A DNA stretch of 62,242 nucleotides. Origin: an uncultured Synergistales bacterium (GTDB lineage: Bacteria > Synergistota > Synergistia > Synergistales > Aminobacteriaceae). A program made the translations under genes and the position numbers. Below the pieces are notes generated by a model. The model was not told where the DNA came from. It was given only the letters and a program-made list of their open reading frames with translations, and did no database searches. This document shows, piece after piece, positions 1-8,150 of the stretch (the first letter of the stretch is position 1; every line of letters starts with the position of its first letter). The DNA lies in contig CAJOEW010000010.1 in assembly GCA_905233525.1 (NCBI GenBank), forward strand, positions 1-62,242. The letters run 5' to 3'.

Positions 1-1
1 T

Positions 2-598
2 AGAAGATTGGCCCAAAAGACATATGATCAGAAGATAAAAAGACTTGTTGATAAGAGACTTAAACAAATCCAAAATATTAGTAAGGATTATCAAGATGAT
101 GAGATTGAGACAATTTATAACAGCATGAATATCAATAGGCAGGCTCTGGTAAAACCTGTGGTAGATTCATGGGAACAGAGAGTTCAAGTTTGGAAATCAA
201 TCCCCTACACAGGTAAAGAATTCAAAGAAGGCGCTCCTGAAATATACACTAAGAAGGGGGAGCGAGTAAGATCAAAGTCAGAGAAGCTTATTGCAGATAC
301 TTTATTTGAAATGGGAATCGAATACAGCCGTTATGCCCGCTCTGTTCAATTTGCGACGGCTAAGTATGAACAAATGTTAAGGCAGTATGAAAACGCAAAA
401 CTCAACGAACAAAACGATATTCCGACTATAAATATAATTGACCGCGCTACAGTACCTGATTATAAGGACGGGCCTAAACGCGCAAGAATTTGTATTATCG
501 GTACAGCGGCAGGGATGGCGTTATCAATCTTCTTAGCATTTATATTTGCACATCTTCAAAACGTTAAAGAACGCCGCGAAGAATTTGAGGATTATTAA
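2..598 (+). CDS. Edge-truncated chimeric ORF: endonuclease-like N-part joined to Wzz C-terminus
   Basis: The frame is open to the left edge, so the 5' end lies outside the window; the TTG at base 8 is only the first possible start seen. Residues 1-106 resemble a family of hypothetical Firmicutes proteins with a conserved VRSKSEKLIADTL motif, thought to precede a nuclease-like core. From about residue 107 (SRYARSVQ onward) the protein instead matches the end of a Wzz/chain-length-determinant protein: a helix, the IIDRATVPDYKDGPKRAR stretch and one C-terminal membrane segment (IIGTAAGMALSIFLAFIFA). Wzz proteins set polysaccharide chain length in the inner membrane. The two halves are unrelated, and the nuclease family is cut just before its usual PYRYE block. 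The fusion is either a real recombination or an assembly join. The Wzz C-terminus is the better supported identity. Confidence 0.6.
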   Translation, partial: RRLAQKTYDQKIKRLVDKRLKQIQNISKDYQDDEIETIYNSMNINRQALVKPVVDSWEQRVQVWKSIPYTGKEFKEGAPEIYTKKGERVRSKSEKLIADTLFEMGIEYSRYARSVQFATAKYEQMLRQYENAKLNEQNDIPTINIIDRATVPDYKDGPKRARICIIGTAAGMALSIFLAFIFAHLQNVKERREEFEDY

Positions 599-648
599 AA
601 TTTAGCCAGTCTATAAATTTTCATGAGATGTTTTTAATTTTTGCATTG

Positions 649-680
649 CTCCGGCTTTTAAAGCTGGAGTTTATTTTTTT
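649..680 (+). terminator. Rho-independent terminator
   Basis: An 8-bp stem CTCCGGCT/AGCTGGAG (one G-U pair) with a short loop is followed by a T-rich run. It closes the left-edge ORF before secG. Confidence 0.75.
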
Positions 681-778
681 GAAGCGCCTTGATTTTTTAA
701 GCTCAATGCTCAAATTTTAGTTATAATATGCGCCAGTTTTGAGACATGTAAAATTTTTCACAGGAGGAATTTTTTATC

Positions 779-1000
779 ATGCGAGTTTTATTATCGTGTG
801 TTCATATAATTATCGCGGTGTTGATGACGTTAATAATATTAGTTCAGCAGCGCAGGCAGGGCGGTTTTACGGGAATATTCGGCGGCGGCACTCAATCTGA
901 TTCAGGACAATGGCAGAGATTTTCAGCGCTTACGAAAATTACGATCGTGTTAGCTGCTATATTTATGGTTACTTCGTTTTTTCTGGTCTATATGAGTTAA
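779..1000 (+). CDS. secG: Preprotein translocase subunit SecG
   Basis: This 73-residue protein has the SecG pattern: a first membrane helix, the cytoplasmic glycine-rich loop (QQRRQGGFTGIFGGG) and a second membrane helix. SecG sits in the inner-membrane SecYEG channel and aids SecA-driven export. A GGAGG site lies about 9 bases before the ATG. A TATAAT box at 722-727, followed closely by GCGC, is the likely promoter -10. The nicotinate phosphoribosyltransferase gene starts 22 bases after the stop, so the two are probably co-transcribed. Length and motif are normal for the family. Confidence 0.93.
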   Translation: MRVLLSCVHIIIAVLMTLIILVQQRRQGGFTGIFGGGTQSDSGQWQRFSALTKITIVLAAIFMVTSFFLVYMS

Positions 1001-1021
1001 ATTTTTTTGGAGGATAAAAAA

Positions 1022-2050
1022 ATGTTACAATCCCTCAGTGAAGTTACAAGCCTGAAATTAGATCAAAATAGATTTTACAGCGCTACTCATGATGAAATTA
1101 AATCAGGCGCAACGACGGATATATATTTTATAAATACGAGAGATGTTTTAGATTCAGCTGACAAGCTTAACACACAAGTAACGGCCGAAATTTTTACGCG
1201 TACATATGGATTATTTGCCGGTCTTGATGAAGTTAAAGAGCTTTTAAAAGATTCAGACGTTCAGATCGAAGCATTACCGGAAGGCGAAAGATTTTCACCT
1301 AAAGAAGTTTTAATGCGTATCAAAGGCCCTTACGGAGCTTTTGGAATTTTTGAGACTACATTATTAGGGATGTTATCAAGCTCATGTGCATGGGCAACGG
1401 CTGCTCGTGAATGTGTTGATGCTGCCGGCGGTAAACCTGTTTTATCATTTGGAGCGAGGCATTTACATCCTGCTGTAGCGCCTGTTATGGAAGCTATAGC
1501 CGTTAAAATCGGAGGTTGTGCTGGCGCTAGTTGTATAACCGGTGCAAAATTATGCGGACGCGAGCCATTAGGGACAGTCCCTCACGCAGCAATTTTAATT
1601 ATGGGCGATACTTTAAAATTAGCAGAAGCTTACGATAAAACATTACCTAAAGAAATTGGCCGTACGTTTTTAGTAGATACTTTTCATGATGAATGCGAAG
1701 AGGCTTTAAATTTAGCTCGTTCAATGGGAAGGCGTTTAGGAGCCGTAAGACTTGATACACCAGGCGAGCGCGGCGGCGTAACAGTAGATCTTGTGCGTGA
1801 GTTAAGGTACAGGCTTGACCGTGAAAATTTTGATTATGTAAAAATCGTAGTGTCAGGCGGATTGAATCCTGAGCGCATAAAAATTTTATCAGAGGCCGGA
1901 GCTGATGTCTTTGGTGTAGGAAGTTATATAGCTCATGCGATTCCTATGGATATGACGATGGATTTAAAAGAAGTCGACGGAAAACCAGTAGCTAAACGCG
2001 GAAGATTACCAGGTATACTTGAAAATCCGCGCCTGACTCGTATAAAATAG
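1022..2050 (+). CDS. Nicotinate phosphoribosyltransferase
   Basis: The 342-residue protein matches the short archaeal/Thermotoga-type nicotinate phosphoribosyltransferases, which join nicotinate and PRPP to give nicotinate mononucleotide in NAD salvage. Supporting motifs include SFGARHLHPA, the TFHDE segment, RLDTPGERGG and the C-terminal VSGGLNPERI and GVGSYIAHA, which form a phosphate-binding barrel end. The ORF track starts at a TTG inside the TTGGAGG ribosome site; the ATG at 1022, 9 bases further on, is the sensible start. The gene follows secG closely. The family also contains quinolinate enzymes, but the overall pattern favours the nicotinate enzyme. Confidence 0.85.
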   Translation: MLQSLSEVTSLKLDQNRFYSATHDEIKSGATTDIYFINTRDVLDSADKLNTQVTAEIFTRTYGLFAGLDEVKELLKDSDVQIEALPEGERFSPKEVLMRIKGPYGAFGIFETTLLGMLSSSCAWATAARECVDAAGGKPVLSFGARHLHPAVAPVMEAIAVKIGGCAGASCITGAKLCGREPLGTVPHAAILIMGDTLKLAEAYDKTLPKEIGRTFLVDTFHDECEEALNLARSMGRRLGAVRLDTPGERGGVTVDLVRELRYRLDRENFDYVKIVVSGGLNPERIKILSEAGADVFGVGSYIAHAIPMDMTMDLKEVDGKPVAKRGRLPGILENPRLTRIK

Positions 2051-2121
2051 AATTTCAATCGCGAACAAGCCCCGGTTCGATTGAGAATGAATATAAATTT
2101 TTTCAGGAGGAATATTTTTTT

Positions 2122-2553
2122 ATGATCGGCAGTAGTTCGTACTTGGCCAAGCCTGGTCAGGTCGATAGAAAATGGTATGTAATAGATGCCGCAGGAAGAT
2201 CGATCGGTCGTGTTGCTGCGGTTGTGTCTATGATTTTAACAGGTAAGAACAAACCGACTTATACTCCGCATGTTGATACCGGCGATTATGTAATTCTGAT
2301 CAACGTTGAAAAAGCGAAGCTCACCGGCAAAAAAGCGAGTCAATCATTCTGGCATTATCATTCAGGACACCCGGGCGGATACAAAGCAACGTCATGGGGA
2401 GTCTTAATCAAAACGAAGCCTGAAGAATTATTCAGACATGTTATCAAAGGAATGCTTCCGAGGAACAGGCTTAAATACATCAATAAATTAAAAGTATATG
2501 CCGGCGCGTCACATCCTCATGAGGCGCAGAATCCCATCACGCTGGAGATCTAA
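2122..2553 (+). CDS. rplM: 50S ribosomal protein L13
   Basis: The 143-residue protein is a full-length L13 with the usual WYVIDAAGRSIGRVA start, the GDYVILINVEK segment and the GMLPRNRL motif. It binds 23S rRNA early in large-subunit assembly. An AGGAGG site precedes the ATG. It is followed after 18 bases by rpsI, the standard rplM-rpsI pair. Confidence 0.97.
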   Translation: MIGSSSYLAKPGQVDRKWYVIDAAGRSIGRVAAVVSMILTGKNKPTYTPHVDTGDYVILINVEKAKLTGKKASQSFWHYHSGHPGGYKATSWGVLIKTKPEELFRHVIKGMLPRNRLKYINKLKVYAGASHPHEAQNPITLEI

Positions 2554-2571
2554 GGAGGTTAAATAAATCAA

Positions 2572-2964
2572 ATGGAAGATAAATACATTTGGGGAACAGG
2601 CCGCAGAAAAAATGCAGTAGCTCGTGTTCGTATATGTTCAGGAACGGGCGAGATCAAAATAAATAACAGGACAGTTGAGGATTATTTCCCGCGTTTAATT
2701 TGGCAGTCGCAGGTTATGCAGTCATTAAAGACCGCCGGAATGGAAGGCCGTGTAGATGTTTTTGTGAATGCTTCAGGCGGCGGATTAACAGGTCAAGCAG
2801 GCGCAGTAAGAATGGGAATCGCTCGTGCGCTTGAGAAAATGAATCCCGAATTACATTCAGCCTTAAAGAAGGACGGATTATTAACGAGAGATCCTAGAAT
2901 GGTTGAGCGTAAGAAATTTGGTCAGAAGGGTGCTAGAGGCAAGAGACAGTACTCGAAGCGTTAA
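2572..2964 (+). CDS. rpsI: 30S ribosomal protein S9
   Basis: The 130-residue protein is a complete S9: GTGRRKNAVARVR near the start, GGGLTGQAGAVRMGIARAL in the middle and the basic C-terminal tail KGARGKRQYSKR, which reaches the decoding centre. The stop of rplM and an AGGAGG site lie directly upstream, so the two are translated from one message. A strong terminator follows. Confidence 0.97.
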   Translation: MEDKYIWGTGRRKNAVARVRICSGTGEIKINNRTVEDYFPRLIWQSQVMQSLKTAGMEGRVDVFVNASGGGLTGQAGAVRMGIARALEKMNPELHSALKKDGLLTRDPRMVERKKFGQKGARGKRQYSKR

Positions 2965-2998
2965 TCTTTTGATTTTTTGTGACAGAAAATTTTTTAGG

Positions 2999-3031
2999 AG
3001 CAGTTCTGATTTTTTTCGGAGCTGCTTTTTT
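2999..3031 (+). terminator. Rho-independent terminator of rplM-rpsI
   Basis: An 11-bp stem AGCAGTTCTGA/TCGGAGCTGCT (two G-U pairs) with a T loop is followed by a T run. Nearly the same stem recurs at 56431 and 56479. Confidence 0.85.
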
Positions 3032-3112
3032 ATGAATCTTTTGATTTTTATGCCAGCGTAATATAAAATTCATTCAATGCTTACGCAAATTTCATTGAAA
3101 GGAAGTATTTAC

Positions 3113-3220
3113 ATGGGTACCAGCGGAGCTGAAAATACGCAATTAAGATCCGGCAATGCAACTTTAAACGACAGCACGACAGCACGACAGCACGACAAGC
3201 ACAAGGCCGTAAAGTCTTGA
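3113..3220 (+). other. Out-of-frame 5' coding segment of the pyruvyl transferase gene
   Basis: An ATG at 3113 has a good site upstream (AAAGGAAG, about 7 bases away). In its frame it encodes a 35-residue peptide beginning MGTSGAENTQLRSGN and stopping at TGA 3218-3220. The octanucleotide repeat lies inside it. Removing one 8-base unit, or adding two, joins this frame to the downstream transferase with no stop, giving ...STTARQAQGRKVLIVTFQ. The TGA overlaps a TTG at 3217, so re-initiation could give some transferase even in this state. I infer that this is the true start of the gene in its ON state. Confidence 0.65.
3168..3197 (+). repeat. Octanucleotide tandem repeat (ACGACAGC)3.75
   Basis: Three full ACGACAGC units and a six-base partial unit run without mismatch. 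Eight is not a multiple of three, so each gain or loss of a unit shifts the reading frame of the overlapping gene. Confidence 0.9.
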
Positions 3221-4371
3221 TTGTTACTTTTCAAAGTGTAAATTACGGTACTGCTCTTCAGAATTATGCACTGACAACTAAATTAAATTCATTAGGTTTT
3301 GAAGCATACACATTATTAAGTTCTTTTGGTTTTGAAGGTTATTGCTTACATCGAACGGGCGTTAAGCAGCCTTTAGATATTTCGTTGTCAAAAGTAATTT
3401 CAATTGCAAAGAAAATAGTTAAAAGAATTTTGGGCTTATTGGGCGTTAAAAAATACAAGAAGAAACCTATAAGCGAACGCGAGAAGAAATTTATTGCCTT
3501 TCATAACAAGTATCTTTCTAAAGGAGTATTCATTCCTGAAGCTCAAGTTCTAAATCATGCGGATGCGTTTAAAGATTTTGAGTATGTTGTAGCAGGCAGT
3601 GATATGATCTGGAGTACTTTTACCGGCAAAATTGAGGAGCTTAGATATTTCAATTTGGATTTTGTAGAGCCTGAAAAGAGAGTTGCTTACGCTCCGAGTT
3701 TTGGACTTGCTGAATTTACTTTTAATTTTCTTGATCTGCGCAAAGAGTTGTTATCGAAGTTTAGAAAATTATCATGCCGTGAACAGAGAGGCTGCGATTT
3801 AATAAAAGAATTGACAGGCTTTGACGCTCAACACGTGCTTGATCCTACGATGTTGTTAAGTGCTGAACATTATAGGACTATTGCGAAAAAGCCGGCGTTT
3901 GAAATTCCAGAACATTACGCGCTAATATATCTCAGTGTTAACGATCTTACAGTGTTTAGACAAAGAGAATATGCCAATGTGATAAATGCTGCATGTCATG
4001 GAATCGAGACAATAAATTTATATTTCGATCCTAGTTTTTCAGTATTTTATGATGGTCGTGCAGAACAAATAGGCCCTGAAGAATTTTTATGGCTCATTGA
4101 TCACGCGGATATCGTAATAGAAAATTCATTTCACGGCACGGCATTTTCAATTTTGTTTCATAAAAACTTTATAGCGATGGACAGAGCCTCATCATACGAT
4201 ACCATGAAAATTAAGGACATATTATCAACTTTAGGCATACTCGACAGAAAATACGACAACGACGCGCGAATCCCTGAAGGCATTATTGATTACGAGGCTG
4301 TAGACAAAAAATTAAACGAGCTGCGCGAGACATCAACAAATTATTTGCGCGAGTGTCTAGACATAAAATAA
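3217..4371 (+). CDS. Polysaccharide pyruvyl transferase family protein (phase-variable, now out of frame with its ATG)
   Basis: The 384-residue ORF belongs to the CsaB/PssK-like pyruvyl transferases, which add ketal pyruvate to sugars of surface polysaccharides. Family marks include the N-terminal VNYGTALQNYAL, the AGSDMIW segment, SCREQRG and LDPTMLL in the middle, and ENSFHGTAFSILFHKNFI near the end. The ORF track start (TTG 3217) lacks a ribosome site of its own and begins inside the first beta strand. The real start is probably the ATG at 3113, separated from this frame by the octanucleotide repeat. It is convergent with flgL and shares a two-way terminator with it. The fold assignment is firm; the exact acceptor sugar is unknown. 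Confidence 0.82.
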   Translation: MIVTFQSVNYGTALQNYALTTKLNSLGFEAYTLLSSFGFEGYCLHRTGVKQPLDISLSKVISIAKKIVKRILGLLGVKKYKKKPISEREKKFIAFHNKYLSKGVFIPEAQVLNHADAFKDFEYVVAGSDMIWSTFTGKIEELRYFNLDFVEPEKRVAYAPSFGLAEFTFNFLDLRKELLSKFRKLSCREQRGCDLIKELTGFDAQHVLDPTMLLSAEHYRTIAKKPAFEIPEHYALIYLSVNDLTVFRQREYANVINAACHGIETINLYFDPSFSVFYDGRAEQIGPEEFLWLIDHADIVIENSFHGTAFSILFHKNFIAMDRASSYDTMKIKDILSTLGILDRKYDNDARIPEGIIDYEAVDKKLNELRETSTNYLRECLDIK

Positions 4372-4380
4372 ACTCAAATA

Positions 4381-4423
4381 AAAAAACTCCTCCGGCGCAA
4401 AAACCAGAGGAGCATATTTTTTT
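4381..4423. terminator. Bidirectional terminator between the transferase gene and flgL
   Basis: A CTCCTC(C)GG / CC(A)GAGGAG stem is flanked by an A run on the left and a T run on the right, so it can end transcripts from both sides. Confidence 0.75.
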
Positions 4424-4441
4424 ATATCACCAGAAATTTTA

Positions 4442-6928
4442 TCAGCTCAAGAAATCTAACAAGCTCGGCTGAATTATCCTGGCCATGATCGCTAAATTCG
4501 ATTGATACATGTAATCAGCCATCATCATTTGAGTTATTAAATCTGCCGGATCAGCCTTAACAAGATCATCATATTCTTCGGTCATGATTAGTTCATTCGT
4601 AGTAAGGCGTTCCATGTTGGCTGTATAACGTGTTTGTAAAGCTCCGCCTTCTGACATGATACCTAACAGATTTTCAAGCATGGCATCAATTCTGGGAAGC
4701 ATTTTATTTTCAAGATCATCAATATTTCCTGACTTGATCGCCGCCGTTATATCGTCAATCGTGCCAAAACCGTTTTGCGTCGTTGTGTTTGAACCGCTCC
4801 TGATCGTTGCGTTCTGATTGTGAATTCCGGTCGCCGTTCTCGTTGAAGCAGCCACATCAAGAGCATAACCTCCGCGGTAATATGTTGAAGCTTGCGCCGT
4901 TCCCATAAAATCATAATTAGTTCCAACTTCGCCAAATTCGATCTCTATGTTATATCCGCGCGGTGACCAAACTGTAAATTTTCCGTCGTCGTTAACCGTT
5001 GCTTGAACGTCATAATCTTGCATACGGGCATTAACAAATTCTACAAGCTCAACATAATTTATTATGCCGTCGTCATTTACATCACGCATGGCCGTTAAAT
5101 CTATTGTGTGCTCATAACCTGCAACCTTGATCGTTAATGTTTCTGCCGGAACTGTTGAGCTGTTCCATTCGTATGTCGTAATATCGCTTTCACCTTGAAC
5201 ACACGTGCTTAAACCTAAAACCTTATTCGCAATCGTGCCTTGAATGTCGATCACGTTAACCGCTGAACCGTCAACAGATGATAAAGCAATTATCGGAAAA
5301 TCTCCTGAATTACGGCCTCCTAAATTTCCATCTGCGTCCATTTGTCCCATATGCTGATCATAATAATTCACGTACAGCCAGTCCTGGGTTTCGATACGCA
5401 GACGATCCAAAATACTCTTGACAGTATCATCAGCGCTTATATCAATATCAACTGAATGACCTAAATTTGAAATTCTTATCGTGCCGACATCTGAACCGAC
5501 ATCGCCTATAGTTTCAGAATCGCGGATCGGTGTGTCTGTCATTTTTAAATTTGATGTTACACCGCCATGAATTCCCATTTGTGCAGCAATACCGCCTGAA
5601 TACCTGTCCCATTCAGGATCGGAAAACGGAAGATCAACAACTGTAAAACCTTCGCCGGATAAAAAATATATCGAAGCAGCGTCATCAATAATCGTTCCTG
5701 TATCATCAGTAGGTAAATTTATTCCCATTATTTCGCTGCCTTCTTGTGCATTAACTTGAGATACGATTTGCTGCATGACTTTCGCACGATCAACAAAACC
5801 GGTATCTTCGTCAATAACTTGCGAGCGCGTTACACTTACATCATACGTTTTTCCGCAATTCATTTGAACACGCATGCGGGCACCTACAGAATCATCAACA
5901 CAAGGAGCTGACGGGAAATTTATAAACTCGACTCCAATTCCAGGCGCATTATCCGTATATCCGTATGTTCTTAACGCCGTCGATAATCCTAATTCATCGG
6001 CGTAATGCTGTCCGTTAACGTCCATAAATAAAACTTGCTCGCCTTTATATCCGCGAATTACCAGGCGCTGCGTTTTAGCTTCGTAATTTAAACTGTCAAG
6101 CGTCTCAACAAAATCAGAGCCTTTATCTTCTGAGTCTTCTGAGTCGTCATTCTTATCAATCTGAGTTGATGATGCCTTCGTGCCGGAACGTGTAGAGCTT
6201 ATGCCGGTCTCTGTGCTGTCGCCGTTAGCTGAGTCAACGTTATAAACATCAACAGTAACTTCAAGCCAGCCTGATGTCGCATTTCTGATCCTGTCTGCTA
6301 AATCCGTCATAGTGTATTCGCCTTCGTTTAAAACTATGTCGACAGAACGCCCGCCGCTTGATATTCTCCAGTGTAATGTATCTGTTACATCAAGCGTTTG
6401 ACCTGGCGCAAATTCTACTGACTTCATGGCCGTTTCCATTCCGAGAACGTCAAATACATCCATATGACTGTGATCAACAGGCCGCGTCTCTAATTCTGAA
6501 GCTAATTCGCCGTTGTCATTGAAATCAAATAATTTTAATGCATTGCCTTCACCGGTGATCTTTAAGCTCGGATAATGTAATGCCTCTTGCGCAGCGTCCA
6601 CTGATAAACGATCCGAAGGTTGATCGCCTGTTCTTTTCGCTACTACAATTAATCTTGATTCGTCTGCTGATGTTCTTGCCAATAAGCCTTCAATGTTATT
6701 TATTTTTTCTGCTATGTCTGATAATTCGTCAGTATCATTGAAATAAATTTTTACTGTGCTGGCCTCGTCATCGCCAATCGTAAATGATAATGCGCTCGTT
6801 GAACCGTAGATTGTATTATCAGAATCGCTTTCTTCATCGTCTGTAGAGGCTGGATAAAGTAAACCTGAATTATTTTCAGTAACCGAAATTTTACCGCTGG
6901 TACTCTGCAAAACTAAACGGCCTGACAC
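4442..6928 (-). CDS. flgL: Flagellar hook-associated protein FlgL, C-terminal part (frameshifted)
   Basis: This 828-residue ORF is the continuation of the FlgL fragment upstream. Its last 130 residues are the C-terminal flagellin-like helices (ALQTRYTANMERLTTNELIM, then YMYQSNLAIMARIIQPSLLDFL). The rest is a long series of beta-rich modules, each with a hydrophobic strand pair followed by a helix and IN/VN-type motif, similar to flagellar hook IN motifs. One module contains a perfect EF-hand loop, DVNDDGIINYVE. The GTG start used by the ORF track lies in mid-gene. Reading upstream in this frame gives NNSIPVASLVSGRLVL, which follows naturally from the other fragment if one A is restored near 6955. 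The joined protein would be about 1226 residues, roughly four times the usual FlgL. Confidence 0.85.
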   Translation of the reverse strand: MSGRLVLQSTSGKISVTENNSGLLYPASTDDEESDSDNTIYGSTSALSFTIGDDEASTVKIYFNDTDELSDIAEKINNIEGLLARTSADESRLIVVAKRTGDQPSDRLSVDAAQEALHYPSLKITGEGNALKLFDFNDNGELASELETRPVDHSHMDVFDVLGMETAMKSVEFAPGQTLDVTDTLHWRISSGGRSVDIVLNEGEYTMTDLADRIRNATSGWLEVTVDVYNVDSANGDSTETGISSTRSGTKASSTQIDKNDDSEDSEDKGSDFVETLDSLNYEAKTQRLVIRGYKGEQVLFMDVNGQHYADELGLSTALRTYGYTDNAPGIGVEFINFPSAPCVDDSVGARMRVQMNCGKTYDVSVTRSQVIDEDTGFVDRAKVMQQIVSQVNAQEGSEIMGINLPTDDTGTIIDDAASIYFLSGEGFTVVDLPFSDPEWDRYSGGIAAQMGIHGGVTSNLKMTDTPIRDSETIGDVGSDVGTIRISNLGHSVDIDISADDTVKSILDRLRIETQDWLYVNYYDQHMGQMDADGNLGGRNSGDFPIIALSSVDGSAVNVIDIQGTIANKVLGLSTCVQGESDITTYEWNSSTVPAETLTIKVAGYEHTIDLTAMRDVNDDGIINYVELVEFVNARMQDYDVQATVNDDGKFTVWSPRGYNIEIEFGEVGTNYDFMGTAQASTYYRGGYALDVAASTRTATGIHNQNATIRSGSNTTTQNGFGTIDDITAAIKSGNIDDLENKMLPRIDAMLENLLGIMSEGGALQTRYTANMERLTTNELIMTEEYDDLVKADPADLITQMMMADYMYQSNLAIMARIIQPSLLDFLS

Positions 6929-8121
6929 TAACGACGCAACAGGAATCGAATTATTAACTTATCGAGATTATCATATGAAATTGCTTCTAAATCATCAATA
7001 AAAATCGTTAATGATCCTCCGTCCGGCTGCCAGTCTAATACGTTTTTAGTTCCCATTAAACCGGAAGCCTTTACAGTTGCGGCCATGTCTTCGTCGGTGA
7101 TCTCTTTGTTCCAATTCCCGATAACTATGCTGATATCATCGTCCGTAACATCAAGACTTGATAATTTTTGCGCCATAGGTAAATAATCAGTGTCAGTCCA
7201 GCCTGTGATACCGATTTTTTCAGTAGTGTTTGATCTCAAAATCATTTGCTGCTGACCTGTGTAATTATCTTTAACAACGCTGGCAGTTACGAGCATATCC
7301 GCGCCCTGTTCAGTTAAAGATCTATTTACAAGAGCAGCAAGATCATCAAGCGAAATTCCTGACACCTCATTAGGATCGCGGAAGCCGTTATAATCAGTAA
7401 CGTTTGTTTTGCCGCTTGCGACTTCGTCCACCCAATCTTCTGGAATAAATACTGATATAGTACGACTGCCGACGGTGATTTGAACTTTTTCCTCGCGTCC
7501 TGTCCATTGCCAGTCAAGAGGAACATAATGCGAGCAAATAAAATGAGTTGTTTCATCTTTCGGCATGACTTCAGAACCGGCAAAATTTACATCACCTAAA
7601 ATTCCCTCTGATATTCCATAAGCCATTCTTGTATCATTTCCGTTATAAACAATTGAGCCGTCAGAAGCATAAGAAAATGGAGGCGTGCTTGTGTCTGTAC
7701 CTCCAAAAATATATTTACCGGCGATACGAGCATTTAAATTATCAAGCATAATATCTTTTTGAGCTTCGATAGCGTCGGCTATGTCGTTTAATTCTGATGT
7801 GTCGTACGAACCGTTACCAGCTTGAATAACAAGTGTACGAATCTGCTGTAATGCGTCATGAACGTTATTTAAAGCGCTGTCAACATATTTCAACATAGTA
7901 ACAGCGTCGCGCGAATTATTGTAATATTTCTCGCCTGAATTTATAGACGACTGCAAATTTAAAGATTTAGCAATAGCATTCGGATTATCAGACAATTTTG
8001 TATATTTATTGCCTGTAGCTATTTGTTTCTGTAATTCCTGAAGGCCGCCTAAATTCTTTTGAAGAGAATTTAATAAACTGCCGTACATTGTTGACGTAGT
8101 CATGCGGTTAGTTAATGCCAT
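6928..8121 (-). CDS. flgL: Flagellar hook-associated protein FlgL, N-terminal part (frameshifted)
   Basis: The 397-residue ORF opens with the conserved flagellin-like helix region of FlgL (RMTTSTMYGSLLNSLQKNL, LSDNPNAIAKSLNLQ, ARIAGKYIFGGTDT). FlgL, also called HAP3, joins the hook-filament junction to the filament outside the cell. After residue 150 it enters beta-rich inserted modules. The sense reading ends at ISYDNLDKL; the last 10 residues (IIRFLLRR) are out-of-frame noise. A single missing A (GTTAATAATT instead of GTTAAATAATT) explains the break. The start has a GGAGC site and follows flgK by 29 bases, last in flgM-flgN-flgK-flgL. It may be a recent mutation or a sequencing error, since both halves remain conserved. 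Confidence 0.88.
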   Translation of the reverse strand: MALTNRMTTSTMYGSLLNSLQKNLGGLQELQKQIATGNKYTKLSDNPNAIAKSLNLQSSINSGEKYYNNSRDAVTMLKYVDSALNNVHDALQQIRTLVIQAGNGSYDTSELNDIADAIEAQKDIMLDNLNARIAGKYIFGGTDTSTPPFSYASDGSIVYNGNDTRMAYGISEGILGDVNFAGSEVMPKDETTHFICSHYVPLDWQWTGREEKVQITVGSRTISVFIPEDWVDEVASGKTNVTDYNGFRDPNEVSGISLDDLAALVNRSLTEQGADMLVTASVVKDNYTGQQQMILRSNTTEKIGITGWTDTDYLPMAQKLSSLDVTDDDISIVIGNWNKEITDEDMAATVKASGLMGTKNVLDWQPDGGSLTIFIDDLEAISYDNLDKLIIRFLLRR

Positions 8122-8150
8122 AATTTGTCACGCTCCTTTGTTTATTTCAC

